This document shows positions 12,506-19,897 of a stretch of 26,649 nucleotides of DNA, in pieces. The first letter of the stretch is position 1; each line of letters begins with the position of its first letter. Location of the stretch: contig JBGQJK010000012.1 of assembly GCA_041499035.1 (NCBI GenBank), forward strand, positions 1 through 26,649, given 5' to 3'. Origin of the DNA: DATFUL01 sp041499035 (lineage in GTDB: Bacteria; Patescibacteriota; Microgenomatia; UBA8517). Below the pieces are notes generated by a model. That model was given only the letters and a program-made list of their open reading frames with translations, ran no database searches and was not told where the DNA came from. Both the position numbers and the translations under genes were made by a program.

Positions 12506-12540
12506 CCTACGCTAAAGCTTCGGAAGGTCAAGCAAAGCTT
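12506..12540. repeat. Imperfect inverted repeat between the LOG and transketolase genes
   Basis: GACCCTCC and GGAAGGTC form imperfect arms (7 of 8 paired) around TACGCTAAAGCTTC. AAAGCTT inside the loop is repeated in inverted form (AAGCTTT) just downstream. Either pairing could fold in RNA, but no U-tract follows, so it is not an ordinary terminator. It occupies the only sizeable gap (61 bases) in this operon. Confidence 0.45.
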
Positions 12541-12546
12541 TCACAA

Positions 12547-13317
12547 ATGGATAAAATAAACTTAGAAAAAATAGCCAACCAAGTTAGGAAAGACATTATA
12601 GAACTAATTTACAAGGCCGGAAGCGGACATCCGGGAGGGTCACTCTCTTCCGTTGAGGTTTTAGTTTCTTTATATTTCGGAATTATGGGAGAGAGGGACA
12701 AGTTTTTCCTTTCTGACGGACACGTTTGCCCTGCACTTTATTCTGTAATGGCCGAAAAAGGCTTGATTGCCAAAGAAAAACTCTCTACCTATACAGAATT
12801 AGGATCTGAACTTCAAGGGCATCCAGAACGGACAAAACTAAAGGGCATTATGAATACTTCAGGGCCACTGGGGCTCGGGTTGGCCCAAGCCGCAGGTTAC
12901 GCAGTATTTGCAAAAGATGCTTACGTATATTGCATGACCAGTGATGGGGAGCACGATGAGGGTAATCATTGGGAGGCCGTAAATTTTGCTGCTAAGTACA
13001 AACTTTCGAATTTAATTCAGTTTGTAGACAGAAACCGGGTTCAAATTGAAGGGACTATCGAAGAAATCATGCCTCTTGGAAATCTGAAAGAGAAATATGA
13101 GGCAGCCGATTGGAATGTAATCGAAATTAACGGCCATGATTTTGAAGAGATCGATGCTGCTGTCGAAAAAGCAAAATCGGATAAATCCTCACCCACAGTG
13201 ATTATCGCCAATACAACTTTCGGCAAAGGCGTTTCCTACATGGAAAATAACCCCGATTGGCATGCAAAAGCGCCGAATGAGGAGGAGTATAAAAAAGCTA
13301 TGGAGGGCCTTGTATGA
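12547..13317 (+). CDS. Transketolase, N-terminal subunit (thiamine-diphosphate-binding half)
   Basis: Transketolase moves two-carbon units between sugar phosphates in the non-oxidative pentose phosphate route. This 256-residue half holds the diphosphate/Mg site. SGHPGGSLS has the conserved His28, DGHVCPALYSVM and GPLGLGLAQAAGYA follow, and SDGEHDEGNHWEA (about residues 137-149) is the thiamine-diphosphate motif with Ser for the usual first Gly. VDRNRVQIEG follows. The C-terminal half is encoded by the next gene, which overlaps by 4 bases, so both halves are made in step. Split transketolases of this type occur in archaea, some Firmicutes and CPR bacteria. No clear own promoter; read-through from gap is plausible. 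Confidence 0.93.
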   Translation: MDKINLEKIANQVRKDIIELIYKAGSGHPGGSLSSVEVLVSLYFGIMGERDKFFLSDGHVCPALYSVMAEKGLIAKEKLSTYTELGSELQGHPERTKLKGIMNTSGPLGLGLAQAAGYAVFAKDAYVYCMTSDGEHDEGNHWEAVNFAAKYKLSNLIQFVDRNRVQIEGTIEEIMPLGNLKEKYEAADWNVIEINGHDFEEIDAAVEKAKSDKSSPTVIIANTTFGKGVSYMENNPDWHAKAPNEEEYKKAMEGLV

Positions 13318-14264
13318 TGAAATCTATCAGAGACGGATTCGGAGAAGCATTAGTTGAACTTGGAGAAAAAAATCCCGACGTTGTTGCTTTGACGGCCGAC
13401 CTTGCCGATTCAACTCGCGTTAAAGGCTTCGCGGATAAGTTTCCCGACCGCTTCTTCCAGGTGGGGGTTGCGGAACAGGGACTTGTGACAATTGCAGCCG
13501 GGATGGCGGAAGCCGGTAAGATTCCTTTTGCCTCAACTTATGCAGTATTTTCCCCCGGTAGGACTTGGGAGCAAATAAAAGTTACGGCGGCCATTAATAA
13601 TGTCCCGGTAAAGATTGTTGGAGCACATGCAGGTTTTGGAGCTTCAATGTACGGCGCAACACACGAATCTCTGGAAGATATTGCCTTAATGCGGGTAATA
13701 CCTAACATGGTTGTTATCTCGCCATGCGATTATGAGGAAGCCAAAAAAGCAACAATGGCTGCCGGACTAAACGGGAAGCCTACCTACCTCAGGCTTTCCA
13801 GGCATGATTCGCCGGTTTTAACTAAACCTGAGGACAGCTTTGAAGTCGGTAAAGCAAATGTTCTTCACGAAGATAAAAATCCAAAAGTAACCATTGTGGG
13901 AACAGGGCCAATCCTTTCTGAAGCTTTATATGCGGCCAAGGAGTTGGAAGAAGGTGGAGTTGGAGTAGTTGTGATTAACCTCCATACAATTAAGCCAATT
14001 GATGAGCAGACTCTGGTACGCTTTGCAAAAATAACGGGAGCTGTAGTAACTGTTGAGGAGCATCAGGTAATTGGGGGAATGGGCTCGGCTGTTGCGGAAG
14101 TTCTGGCAAAAAACTTTCCCGTACCTATTGAATTTATCGGGGTGAGAGATTCATTTGGTGAGTCTTCAAAGACCCCCGATGAACTTTGGAAGAAGTTTGG
14201 GCTTAAAAAAGAGAATATTATTGAGGCTGCAAAGAAAGTAATTCTCCGGAAGTCTTCTCAATAA
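13314..14264 (+). CDS. Transketolase, C-terminal subunit (pyrimidine-binding and C-terminal domains)
   Basis: This 316-residue half completes the heteromeric transketolase. DGFGEALVELGEKNP starts the pyrimidine-binding domain. VGVAEQGLVTIAAGMA at about residues 51-66 carries the Glu that activates thiamine diphosphate. AHAGFGASMYGATHESLEDIA has the substrate-contacting histidines. The C-terminal domain, from about residue 185, contains VTVEEHQVIGGMGSAVAE. Deoxyxylulose-phosphate synthase halves look similar, but the partner subunit and the pentose-phosphate neighbours favour transketolase. The end overlaps the convergent gene's stop by 7 bases with no terminator. Confidence 0.93.
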   Translation: MMKSIRDGFGEALVELGEKNPDVVALTADLADSTRVKGFADKFPDRFFQVGVAEQGLVTIAAGMAEAGKIPFASTYAVFSPGRTWEQIKVTAAINNVPVKIVGAHAGFGASMYGATHESLEDIALMRVIPNMVVISPCDYEEAKKATMAAGLNGKPTYLRLSRHDSPVLTKPEDSFEVGKANVLHEDKNPKVTIVGTGPILSEALYAAKELEEGGVGVVVINLHTIKPIDEQTLVRFAKITGAVVTVEEHQVIGGMGSAVAEVLAKNFPVPIEFIGVRDSFGESSKTPDELWKKFGLKKENIIEAAKKVILRKSSQ

Positions 14265-15106
14265 CCCGTCGGACATGGGGCAAATTCGCAATTGGGGCCG
14301 GTTCTCCCTACCGAACTTCCATCCGGGCAAATTTTTGCCTCCTGGGTGCAGGCCTTTTGAGGCGGAGCCGGGCTTGCCGGCGGGCACATATCGCTAGTTT
14401 CGGGTATCAAACATCTTGGTGTAGCATCAAGACAGCTAGGCCTGGGTTTACAAGTAGCTACTGGCGTTTGCCCCAAAAACTTAAATGTTGAAACAATTTG
14501 GTCAATTGTTTTTGATAATTCAGACGGAAAATCAGTTGTCGAAACGCTGATTTGGTATATTACTTTATTATGAATAAAAATATAGTAGTAAACACCACCT
14601 CCTTCAATCGTTTTAACGACTTTTTCCCCACCGATTGTTAAATTGTATGAGGTGTCTATCTTTCTGTTTGTTTTCTTGATCCAATTTTCGATTGGCTCAG
14701 TAATTCCGCTAGTTTTTGCGCCCACATCGATATGCATACTCCCTGTATTACTTGTGGTTCCTCCTGGGTCTAGACTAAAATTTGATGGATCCGTTTCTGA
14801 AGCTATTTCGACCCAGCCCATGGGATATTTAATTTCATATCCGTATTTTTCATTTGTGTATGTTTTCCAATTTGCAATTGGGTCCTCCGTAGCCGCAGGG
14901 GTGGGGGAAGGAGTTGGTTGTGTTTGGTATTTAGCCAGCATACTTTTAAGTTGTTGGTTCTGATAGTAGAGATAGCCAACAATACTCAGGCACATTAAGA
15001 CAAAAATAGCCATACTGATTACCGTTATGTTATTTTGATGATTGGAGGACTTTGGGTTTTGCTTTACTGCTTCGGTGTTTTCGGCAACTGGGTTTATAGG
15101 TTCCAT
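14258..15106 (-). CDS. Membrane-anchored PsbP-like protein with Cys-rich C-terminal tail
   Basis: The 282-residue product has a 40-residue cytoplasmic N-terminus, a membrane segment at about residues 31-50 (ISMAIFVLMCLSIVGYLYY), and a Pro/Thr linker. Next comes an outer domain starting WKTYTNEKYGYEIKYPMGW, the pattern of PsbP-related domains common on CPR surface proteins. It ends with a Cys-rich tail in two parts, CKPRPSCLDATPRC and CTQEAKICPDGSSVGRTG, followed by CEFAPCP. I recall the second as a recurrent tail in Patescibacteria. The tail is probably a disulphide-bonded surface module. The ATG at 15106 is chosen because TACAAT ends 6 bases before it. Function unknown. Confidence 0.8.
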   Translation of the reverse strand: MEPINPVAENTEAVKQNPKSSNHQNNITVISMAIFVLMCLSIVGYLYYQNQQLKSMLAKYQTQPTPSPTPAATEDPIANWKTYTNEKYGYEIKYPMGWVEIASETDPSNFSLDPGGTTSNTGSMHIDVGAKTSGITEPIENWIKKTNRKIDTSYNLTIGGEKVVKTIEGGGVYYYIFIHNKVIYQISVSTTDFPSELSKTIDQIVSTFKFLGQTPVATCKPRPSCLDATPRCLIPETSDMCPPASPAPPQKACTQEAKICPDGSSVGRTGPNCEFAPCPTGY

Positions 15107-15112
15107 GAAAAT

Positions 15113-15122
15113 ATTGTACACT
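15113..15122. promoter_or_regulatory. Overlapping divergent -10 elements (PsbP-like gene and aldolase)
   Basis: TACAAT on the minus strand (15113-15118) ends 6 bases before the ATG of the PsbP-like gene. TACACT on the plus strand (15117-15122) ends 14 bases before the aldolase ATG. The two hexamers overlap by 2 bases, so polymerase binding in the two directions should exclude each other. The -35 regions are poor on both strands. Confidence 0.5.
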
Positions 15123-15136
15123 AGTAGAGAACTGCC

Positions 15137-16087
15137 ATGCATGACACTATCGAAAAACTTCTCGCGCCGACAAAAGGCATTTTAGCCGCGGACAGCATCA
15201 ACGGAATTGTTAAAAGATTTTTGAATGTTGGCTTAACTTTTACGCCCGAGCTTGATTTGGAATATAAGAAAATGTTATACGCGACTCCGGGTATTGAACA
15301 GTTTATCAGTGGTACGATTTTGAATGATAATAATATCAGGGAGGACATTGTGATTAGTAATGAGATTGTTAAAGGAATTAAAGTCGACGCCGGGCTTGCG
15401 CCTTTTGGTGAGGGGGGAGAAGAAGCAACTAAAGGTTTAGAAGGTCTTGAAAGTAGATTAAAGGAGTATATCGGAATGGGCGCCAAGTTTGCCAAATGGC
15501 GCGGTGTGGTTAAAATTTCCGATATTTTTCCCACAGACGCTTTTTTAAACGAAAACCTGGACAGGATGATTAAATATGCCAAGCTGTGTCAGGAAAACGG
15601 TCTTGTTCCGATTGTTGAACCGGAGATTTTACTTGAAGGTAATCACACCACAACCCGTTGTGAGCAAATTGAGACAAAAGTGCTTCAACTTTTATTTGAA
15701 AAATTAAAATCAGGTGGAGTGAACTTATCAAATTTAATCCTAAAGACCAGTATGGTTCTACCCGGAAGGGAGAGTGGAGTAAAAGCCGCACCGCTTGAGG
15801 TGGCTAATGCAACCCTTCGGGCGTTAAAAAATTCGGTTCCGCCGGAAGTCCCCGGGATTGTATTCCTTTCCGGAGGCCAGACACCGGATGAGGCGACAAG
15901 CAACCTGAACGAAATAGTAAAACTTAAAGCAGACGCCCCTTGGCAGATTTCTTTTTCTTATGAAAGGGCTCTGCAGAATGAGCTGATGGAAAAATGGGCA
16001 GGGAAAGTTGAGAATATAGAAGCTGCCCGTGCAGTTTTCCTGCAAAGATTAAATACCGTTTCGCAAGCCAGGCAGGGAAAATTATGA
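15137..16087 (+). CDS. Class I fructose-bisphosphate aldolase
   Basis: The enzyme joins or splits fructose 1,6-bisphosphate through a Schiff-base lysine. The sequence follows the animal/plant-type class I family: APTKGILAADSINGIVKR near the N-terminus (usual KGILAADES), AKWRGVVKI with Lys120, VEPEILLEGNH with Glu161 and Glu163, ILKTSMVLPG with the Schiff-base Lys203, IVFLSGGQTPDEA, and WQISFSYERALQ. At 316 residues it is shorter than the roughly 350-360 of eukaryotic enzymes. The Glu-Ser pair of the AADES motif is replaced by Ser-Ile. It leads a three-gene run with a PfkB kinase (12 bases later) and a hydroxyacid dehydrogenase. Confidence 0.93.
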   Translation: MHDTIEKLLAPTKGILAADSINGIVKRFLNVGLTFTPELDLEYKKMLYATPGIEQFISGTILNDNNIREDIVISNEIVKGIKVDAGLAPFGEGGEEATKGLEGLESRLKEYIGMGAKFAKWRGVVKISDIFPTDAFLNENLDRMIKYAKLCQENGLVPIVEPEILLEGNHTTTRCEQIETKVLQLLFEKLKSGGVNLSNLILKTSMVLPGRESGVKAAPLEVANATLRALKNSVPPEVPGIVFLSGGQTPDEATSNLNEIVKLKADAPWQISFSYERALQNELMEKWAGKVENIEAARAVFLQRLNTVSQARQGKL

Positions 16088-16099
16088 GAAGCAAATATA

Positions 16100-17101
16100 A
16101 TGGATAACTTTGATTTACTAAGTATTGGCGACGCAACCTTCGATGTTTTTATGTCTCCTACGGAGTCAGAAACTTTGTGTCGGATGGATACCAAAGAATG
16201 TTTGATAGCCTTTACTTACGGCGCCAAAATCCCGGTAAAAAATCTTGAGTTTTCAATCGGCGGTAACGCGGCTAACAATTCGGTCGGTACTAAAAGGCTG
16301 GGAATTAATTCGGCAATCGTTTTAACGATCGGCCAGGACAATGTCGGGGAAATGATAGTTGATCGTATAAAAAATGAAGGCGTTGATCCTACATATATTA
16401 TTGAACAGCCGGGTACTAGTTCCAATTATTCAACGATCATCAATTATTCGGGGGAGAGAACTATTTTTGTTTACCATGCCCCTAGAAGTTACGAATTTCC
16501 CGTAAAACTCCCGGTTACACCTTGGGTTTATTTAACGAGCATGGGTGAAAGTTTTTTGCCCTTCTACAATCACATGACTGATTGGCTTAAAGCAAATCAG
16601 TCGATCAAATTGGCATTTAATCCGGGTAGTTGGCAGCTCAGGGCCGACTATAAAGATATAGAAGAAATTATGAAGATGGCATATTTTATTTCGGTTAACC
16701 GTGAAGAAACAGAAAAGTTAACAAATTTTCAGGGGGAATCCGCCGGCAAAGAGCGCGATCTTCTAATAGCACTAAACAAACTGGGGCCGAAGATTTGCGT
16801 GGTTACGGACGGGAGCGCCGGGGCATTTGCTTATGATTCAATTAACGGAAAATTTTTCAAGGTTGGAGTTTTGCCTGTTGATGCATACGAACGAACCGGA
16901 GCAGGGGACGCCTTTAGCGCCGGGTGTCTGGCTGCGCTTATCCACGGCAAGGGAATAGATGAGGGCTTACTTTGGGGGACCTGCAATTCCGCCTCGGTAA
17001 TAGGTTATACTGGTTCTCAGAAGGGTCTTCTTAAAGATACCGAAATGCCGGAATGGCTTGAGCGGGCTAAAAGCAGCGGAGTAAAAGTCGAAAATATATG
17101 A
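16100..17101 (+). CDS. PfkB family sugar kinase
   Basis: A ribokinase-fold kinase of 333 residues. LSIGDATFDVF is the first strand and substrate site, and FSIGGNAANNSVGTKRLG is PfkB signature 1 at about residues 51-68. VLPVDAYERTGAGDAFSAG holds signature 2 with the catalytic Asp in GAGD (about residue 272). The exact sugar cannot be read from the sequence; adenosine, ribose, 2-keto-3-deoxygluconate and fructose 6-phosphate kinases all share the fold. Its place 12 bases behind the aldolase makes fructose 6-phosphate an attractive guess, which would supply the missing phosphofructokinase step. The TATAAT overlapping its ATG is probably fortuitous. Confidence 0.88.
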   Translation: MDNFDLLSIGDATFDVFMSPTESETLCRMDTKECLIAFTYGAKIPVKNLEFSIGGNAANNSVGTKRLGINSAIVLTIGQDNVGEMIVDRIKNEGVDPTYIIEQPGTSSNYSTIINYSGERTIFVYHAPRSYEFPVKLPVTPWVYLTSMGESFLPFYNHMTDWLKANQSIKLAFNPGSWQLRADYKDIEEIMKMAYFISVNREETEKLTNFQGESAGKERDLLIALNKLGPKICVVTDGSAGAFAYDSINGKFFKVGVLPVDAYERTGAGDAFSAGCLAALIHGKGIDEGLLWGTCNSASVIGYTGSQKGLLKDTEMPEWLERAKSSGVKVENI

Positions 17102-18105
17102 AAATTTTTATAACTCGCCAGATCCCTGGGGCCAGCTTGGAGAAATTAAAAGTAAACGGGAATGAAGTAATTATTTCCGAATTCAATAGGCCGCTTTCGC
17201 AGCAAGAGCTTTTAGAAAAATCAAAAGGAGTTGATGTACTTCTTTCGCTGCTCACTGACCGAATTGACTCTGATTTGATGGATGCAATTGGGCCCCAACT
17301 AAAAATGATTTCAAACTATGCAGTTGGTTTTGATAATGTCGACGTAAAGGGCGCGTCGGATAGAGGCATTATAGTTACAAATACCCCCTCCGAAGAAGTT
17401 GATGAAGCAGTAGCTGAACACACTTGGGCATTAATCTCCAGTTTAGCCAGACGCGTTGTCGAATCGGACGAATTTGTGCGGCAAGAGGGTTATTTTTCCG
17501 GGAAAGGAGGCTACAAAGGATGGCAACCTGACTTATTTTTAGGGGTTAGCTTAATTGGAAAAACTTTAGGGATTATTGGACTTGGGGGAATCGGAACAAT
17601 GGTTGCCAGGCGCGCGATCGGTTATAAAATGAATGTTGTTTATAATAAACACACAAGGGATCCTGAGTGCGAAGAGAAAATGGGAGTTAAGTTTTGCGAA
17701 ACAGATCAACTTTTGGCAGTAAGTGACGTAGTAACCCTGCACGTTCCTTTAACGAATGAAACCAGACATATGATTGACAAAGATTCCTTGCCAAAGATGA
17801 AACAAGGGTCTTTTCTGATAAATACTTCAAGAGGGACTGTTGTAAATGAAGCCGATCTAGTTGAGTCGCTCAAAAGTGGACACTTGGCTGGAGCAGCTCT
17901 TGATGTTTTTGAAAATGAACCAAATATAAGCCCGGATCTTATCGCAATGCCGAATGTTATTTTAACTCCCCACATTGCTTCCGCAACGCAGGAAGCAAGG
18001 CAGAAAATGGGGGAACAGGCCGTTGCCGCAATCCTTGATGCGCAATCTGACCGGAAGCCTCAGAACTTAGTTGATGAAAGAGTTTGGGAAAGAAGAAGAA
18101 AATAG
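17098..18105 (+). CDS. D-isomer-specific 2-hydroxyacid dehydrogenase (glyoxylate/hydroxypyruvate reductase type)
   Basis: A 335-residue NAD(P)-dependent reductase of 2-oxoacids. ISNYAVGFDNVDV and IVTNTP belong to the substrate domain, and IIGLGGIGTMVARRA is the Rossmann loop (about residues 158-172). INTSRGTVVNEADL holds the catalytic Arg, ALDVFENEP the Glu, and LTPHIASATQEAR the catalytic His. The pattern is closest to the glycerate/glyoxylate reductase group, so glyoxylate, hydroxypyruvate or a similar short oxoacid is likely. The residue after strand 2 (NVVYNKHTR) lacks the Asp of strict NAD enzymes, so NADP use is possible. It overlaps the kinase gene by 4 bases and so belongs to the aldolase operon. 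Confidence 0.9.
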   Translation: MKIFITRQIPGASLEKLKVNGNEVIISEFNRPLSQQELLEKSKGVDVLLSLLTDRIDSDLMDAIGPQLKMISNYAVGFDNVDVKGASDRGIIVTNTPSEEVDEAVAEHTWALISSLARRVVESDEFVRQEGYFSGKGGYKGWQPDLFLGVSLIGKTLGIIGLGGIGTMVARRAIGYKMNVVYNKHTRDPECEEKMGVKFCETDQLLAVSDVVTLHVPLTNETRHMIDKDSLPKMKQGSFLINTSRGTVVNEADLVESLKSGHLAGAALDVFENEPNISPDLIAMPNVILTPHIASATQEARQKMGEQAVAAILDAQSDRKPQNLVDERVWERRRK

Positions 18106-18113
18106 GCTAAAAT
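18084..18113 (+). promoter_or_regulatory. Promoter of the beta-lactamase-fold gene
   Basis: TTGGGA (18084-18089), 18 bases, then TAAAAT (18108-18113), ending 5 bases before the ATG. Predicted leaderless. The promoter lies mostly within the 3' end of the preceding coding sequence. Confidence 0.6.
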
Positions 18114-18118
18114 GAGAT

Positions 18119-19213
18119 ATGGGTTTATTCGGAAGAAAGAAAGAAGAAGAGTTTGATGAGGAGGAAGGATTTAATGAGGAAGAAGATCTTCAAGATAGAA
18201 AACTGACCAGAAAGTTCAGGGACCTTAACCCAGAAAACAGGAGAAGGAGGAAAGAGCCGCCCAAGCCCTGGGGTAAAAAGGAGCGGATAATTGTTTTAGG
18301 TTTTTTTGCAGCTACAACAATCCTTGCAACGGGAATGTTTCTTTTCTCACATGACTTTAAGCTCCCTGGGCTTCCGCGGTTTTCCCTCGGAAACATCAAT
18401 CTGAAGAATCCCTTTGGTGAAGAAGTTATAGAAATTGGAGAGAAAAAATCGGCGACTCAAAGTGACAAAAAAGCGGAACAGGCAATAACACTTTTTAATA
18501 AAGAAACCTTGCCGCTTTCGGGCCACTACGGATTTTTAGTTATCAGACTTTCGGATGGCACGAGCTATGGCGTGGGGAGCAGTGATAAATTCCAGGGCGC
18601 ATCCCTTCTTAAGCTACCCCTAATCGTTTTGATGTATAAAATGGCAGAAAGCGGAAGCCTTAATCTGGAAACAAAATACACGCTCAAGGATTCCGATAAA
18701 GTGAAAGGCTCCGGCGTTTTATATACAGCAAAAGCGGGAACTATTTACACTTACAGACAATTGGCAGAGTTTATGGGCAAGGATTCGGATAGAACGGCAT
18801 ATAAGGTAATAAAAGATTTCATTGGCGACTCTAAATTTAAAAGTTATTTGATCGAAGTTGGGATGAGTAGTACCAATATAGCTACGGGTGATACCACGCC
18901 GACCGACGCCGGGCTTTTTTTTCAAAAACTTTGGGCGGGAAACTTGATTAATCAAGCCGACAGGGATGAAATTTTGGGATTTCTCAAGAACACGATCTAT
19001 GAAAAATGGATCACGGCCGGCGTTCCGAAAGATGTAACCGTAGCCCATAAGTTCGGGCAAGACGCGGGAGTGATGGCGGATGCGGGAATAATATTCGCTA
19101 AGAGTCCGTACGTAATAGTAATAATGGGGAACGGGATTACTGAGCAGGACGCGGATTTACTTTTTCCCAAAGTATCTAAAGATATTTACAATGTGGAAAA
19201 TAGTGTAAAATGA
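18119..19213 (+). CDS. Membrane-anchored class A beta-lactamase-fold serine protein
   Basis: The 364-residue product has a highly charged cytoplasmic N-terminus (EEEFDEEEGFNEEED, then an Arg/Lys-rich part), a membrane segment at about residues 57-77, and a linker. A serine beta-lactamase/transpeptidase-like domain follows. ASLLKLPLIVLMY gives the SxxK pair Ser162/Lys165. MGKDSDRTAYKV (about 219-230) stands where SDN is usual, reading SDR. VAHKFGQDAGVMADAG stands where KTG is usual, reading KFG. The altered second and third motifs argue against an efficient beta-lactamase; a cell-wall D,D-peptidase or a binding protein is likelier. The setting beside two penicillin-binding protein genes supports wall metabolism. 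Its own leaderless promoter is visible. Confidence 0.85.
   Translation: MGLFGRKKEEEFDEEEGFNEEEDLQDRKLTRKFRDLNPENRRRRKEPPKPWGKKERIIVLGFFAATTILATGMFLFSHDFKLPGLPRFSLGNINLKNPFGEEVIEIGEKKSATQSDKKAEQAITLFNKETLPLSGHYGFLVIRLSDGTSYGVGSSDKFQGASLLKLPLIVLMYKMAESGSLNLETKYTLKDSDKVKGSGVLYTAKAGTIYTYRQLAEFMGKDSDRTAYKVIKDFIGDSKFKSYLIEVGMSSTNIATGDTTPTDAGLFFQKLWAGNLINQADRDEILGFLKNTIYEKWITAGVPKDVTVAHKFGQDAGVMADAGIIFAKSPYVIVIMGNGITEQDADLLFPKVSKDIYNVENSVK
19206..19211 (+). promoter_or_regulatory. -10 element of the gene at 19224
   Basis: TAAAAT preceded directly by TG overlaps the end of the upstream coding sequence. The ATG follows 12 bases later, leaving only a few leader bases and no Shine-Dalgarno. Confidence 0.45.
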
Positions 19214-19223
19214 TTTCACTGTT

Positions 19224-19892
19224 ATGAAAACACTTTCGTCTCCTATAAAATTAATACAAGATTCTGTGAAGATTTTTTTTGACAAGAAAAATTTACCGAA
19301 CTTCTTGAAGATTTATTTACCTCTTTTGCCTTTCGCTCTCTTTTCTCTCTGGCAAACAACTTATTTTAAGGGGGTTGACCAACTGAAAGATTATAGATTA
19401 CTGGCAGTTGTTGTGGTCCTGAATTTGGTGTACCTAGTTGTATTCTTCTGGGTTTCGGTTTCGGGATTTCTTTCGGTTAAAAAAATTATTAGTAATGAAA
19501 GTGTCGAATTCAAAAAAATATACGGCGAGTCCTGGAAAATGCTTTGGAAATTTTCACTTGTCTCTATTCTGGTTTTTCTTGCGATGCTCGGTGGAACGAT
19601 CCTTTTGATTATTCCGGGGATTATATTTTCTGTCTGGTTTTATTTTGCTAAATTTGTTTTTGTGGATCGGAATTTGGGAGTAATTGAGTCTATGAAGAAG
19701 AGTAGAAGCCTTGTTGCCGGAAATTTTTGGCAGGTTTTGGGGAGATTGATCGTTTTTGGTGTATTTACAGCTCTTGCTGGCTTTGCCGTTTCGGTCATTC
19801 CTTATGGGATTGGGGAGGCGTTGACGTCACTGCTCGGGGCCGTTTTTGTACTCCCTGCATTTCTTCTTTATAAAGAGCTTGAGAGTATCTAA
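19224..19892 (+). CDS. Polytopic membrane protein (222 aa), unknown function
   Basis: About five or six membrane segments are visible after a 30-residue polar N-terminus. Among them are YLPLLPFALFSLW (about residues 31-43), LLAVVVVLNLVYLVVFFWVSV, VSILVFLAMLGGTILLIIPG and VIPYGIGEALTSLLGAVFVL. The segment IIPGIIFSVWFYFAKFVFVDR followed by GVIESMKKSRSLVAGNFW resembles the repeated unit of the DUF975/UPF0259/glycerophosphodiesterase-membrane-domain group: a helix pair, then x-x-x-S-x-x-L-V-x-x-x-x-W. No soluble catalytic domain is attached. Role unknown. It ends 5 bases before the stop of the convergent penicillin-binding protein gene. Confidence 0.8.
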   Translation: MKTLSSPIKLIQDSVKIFFDKKNLPNFLKIYLPLLPFALFSLWQTTYFKGVDQLKDYRLLAVVVVLNLVYLVVFFWVSVSGFLSVKKIISNESVEFKKIYGESWKMLWKFSLVSILVFLAMLGGTILLIIPGIIFSVWFYFAKFVFVDRNLGVIESMKKSRSLVAGNFWQVLGRLIVFGVFTALAGFAVSVIPYGIGEALTSLLGAVFVLPAFLLYKELESI

Positions 19893-19897
19893 AACCT

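Noticed and set aside
12480..12546. Intrinsic terminator between the LOG and transketolase genes
   Set aside because: The inverted repeat is imperfect and not followed by a run of T; read-through is more likely.
16096..16101. Perfect TATAAT at the start of the PfkB gene
   Set aside because: It overlaps the ATG itself, so transcription from it would begin inside the gene; the gene is 12 bases behind the aldolase and is best read as part of that operon.
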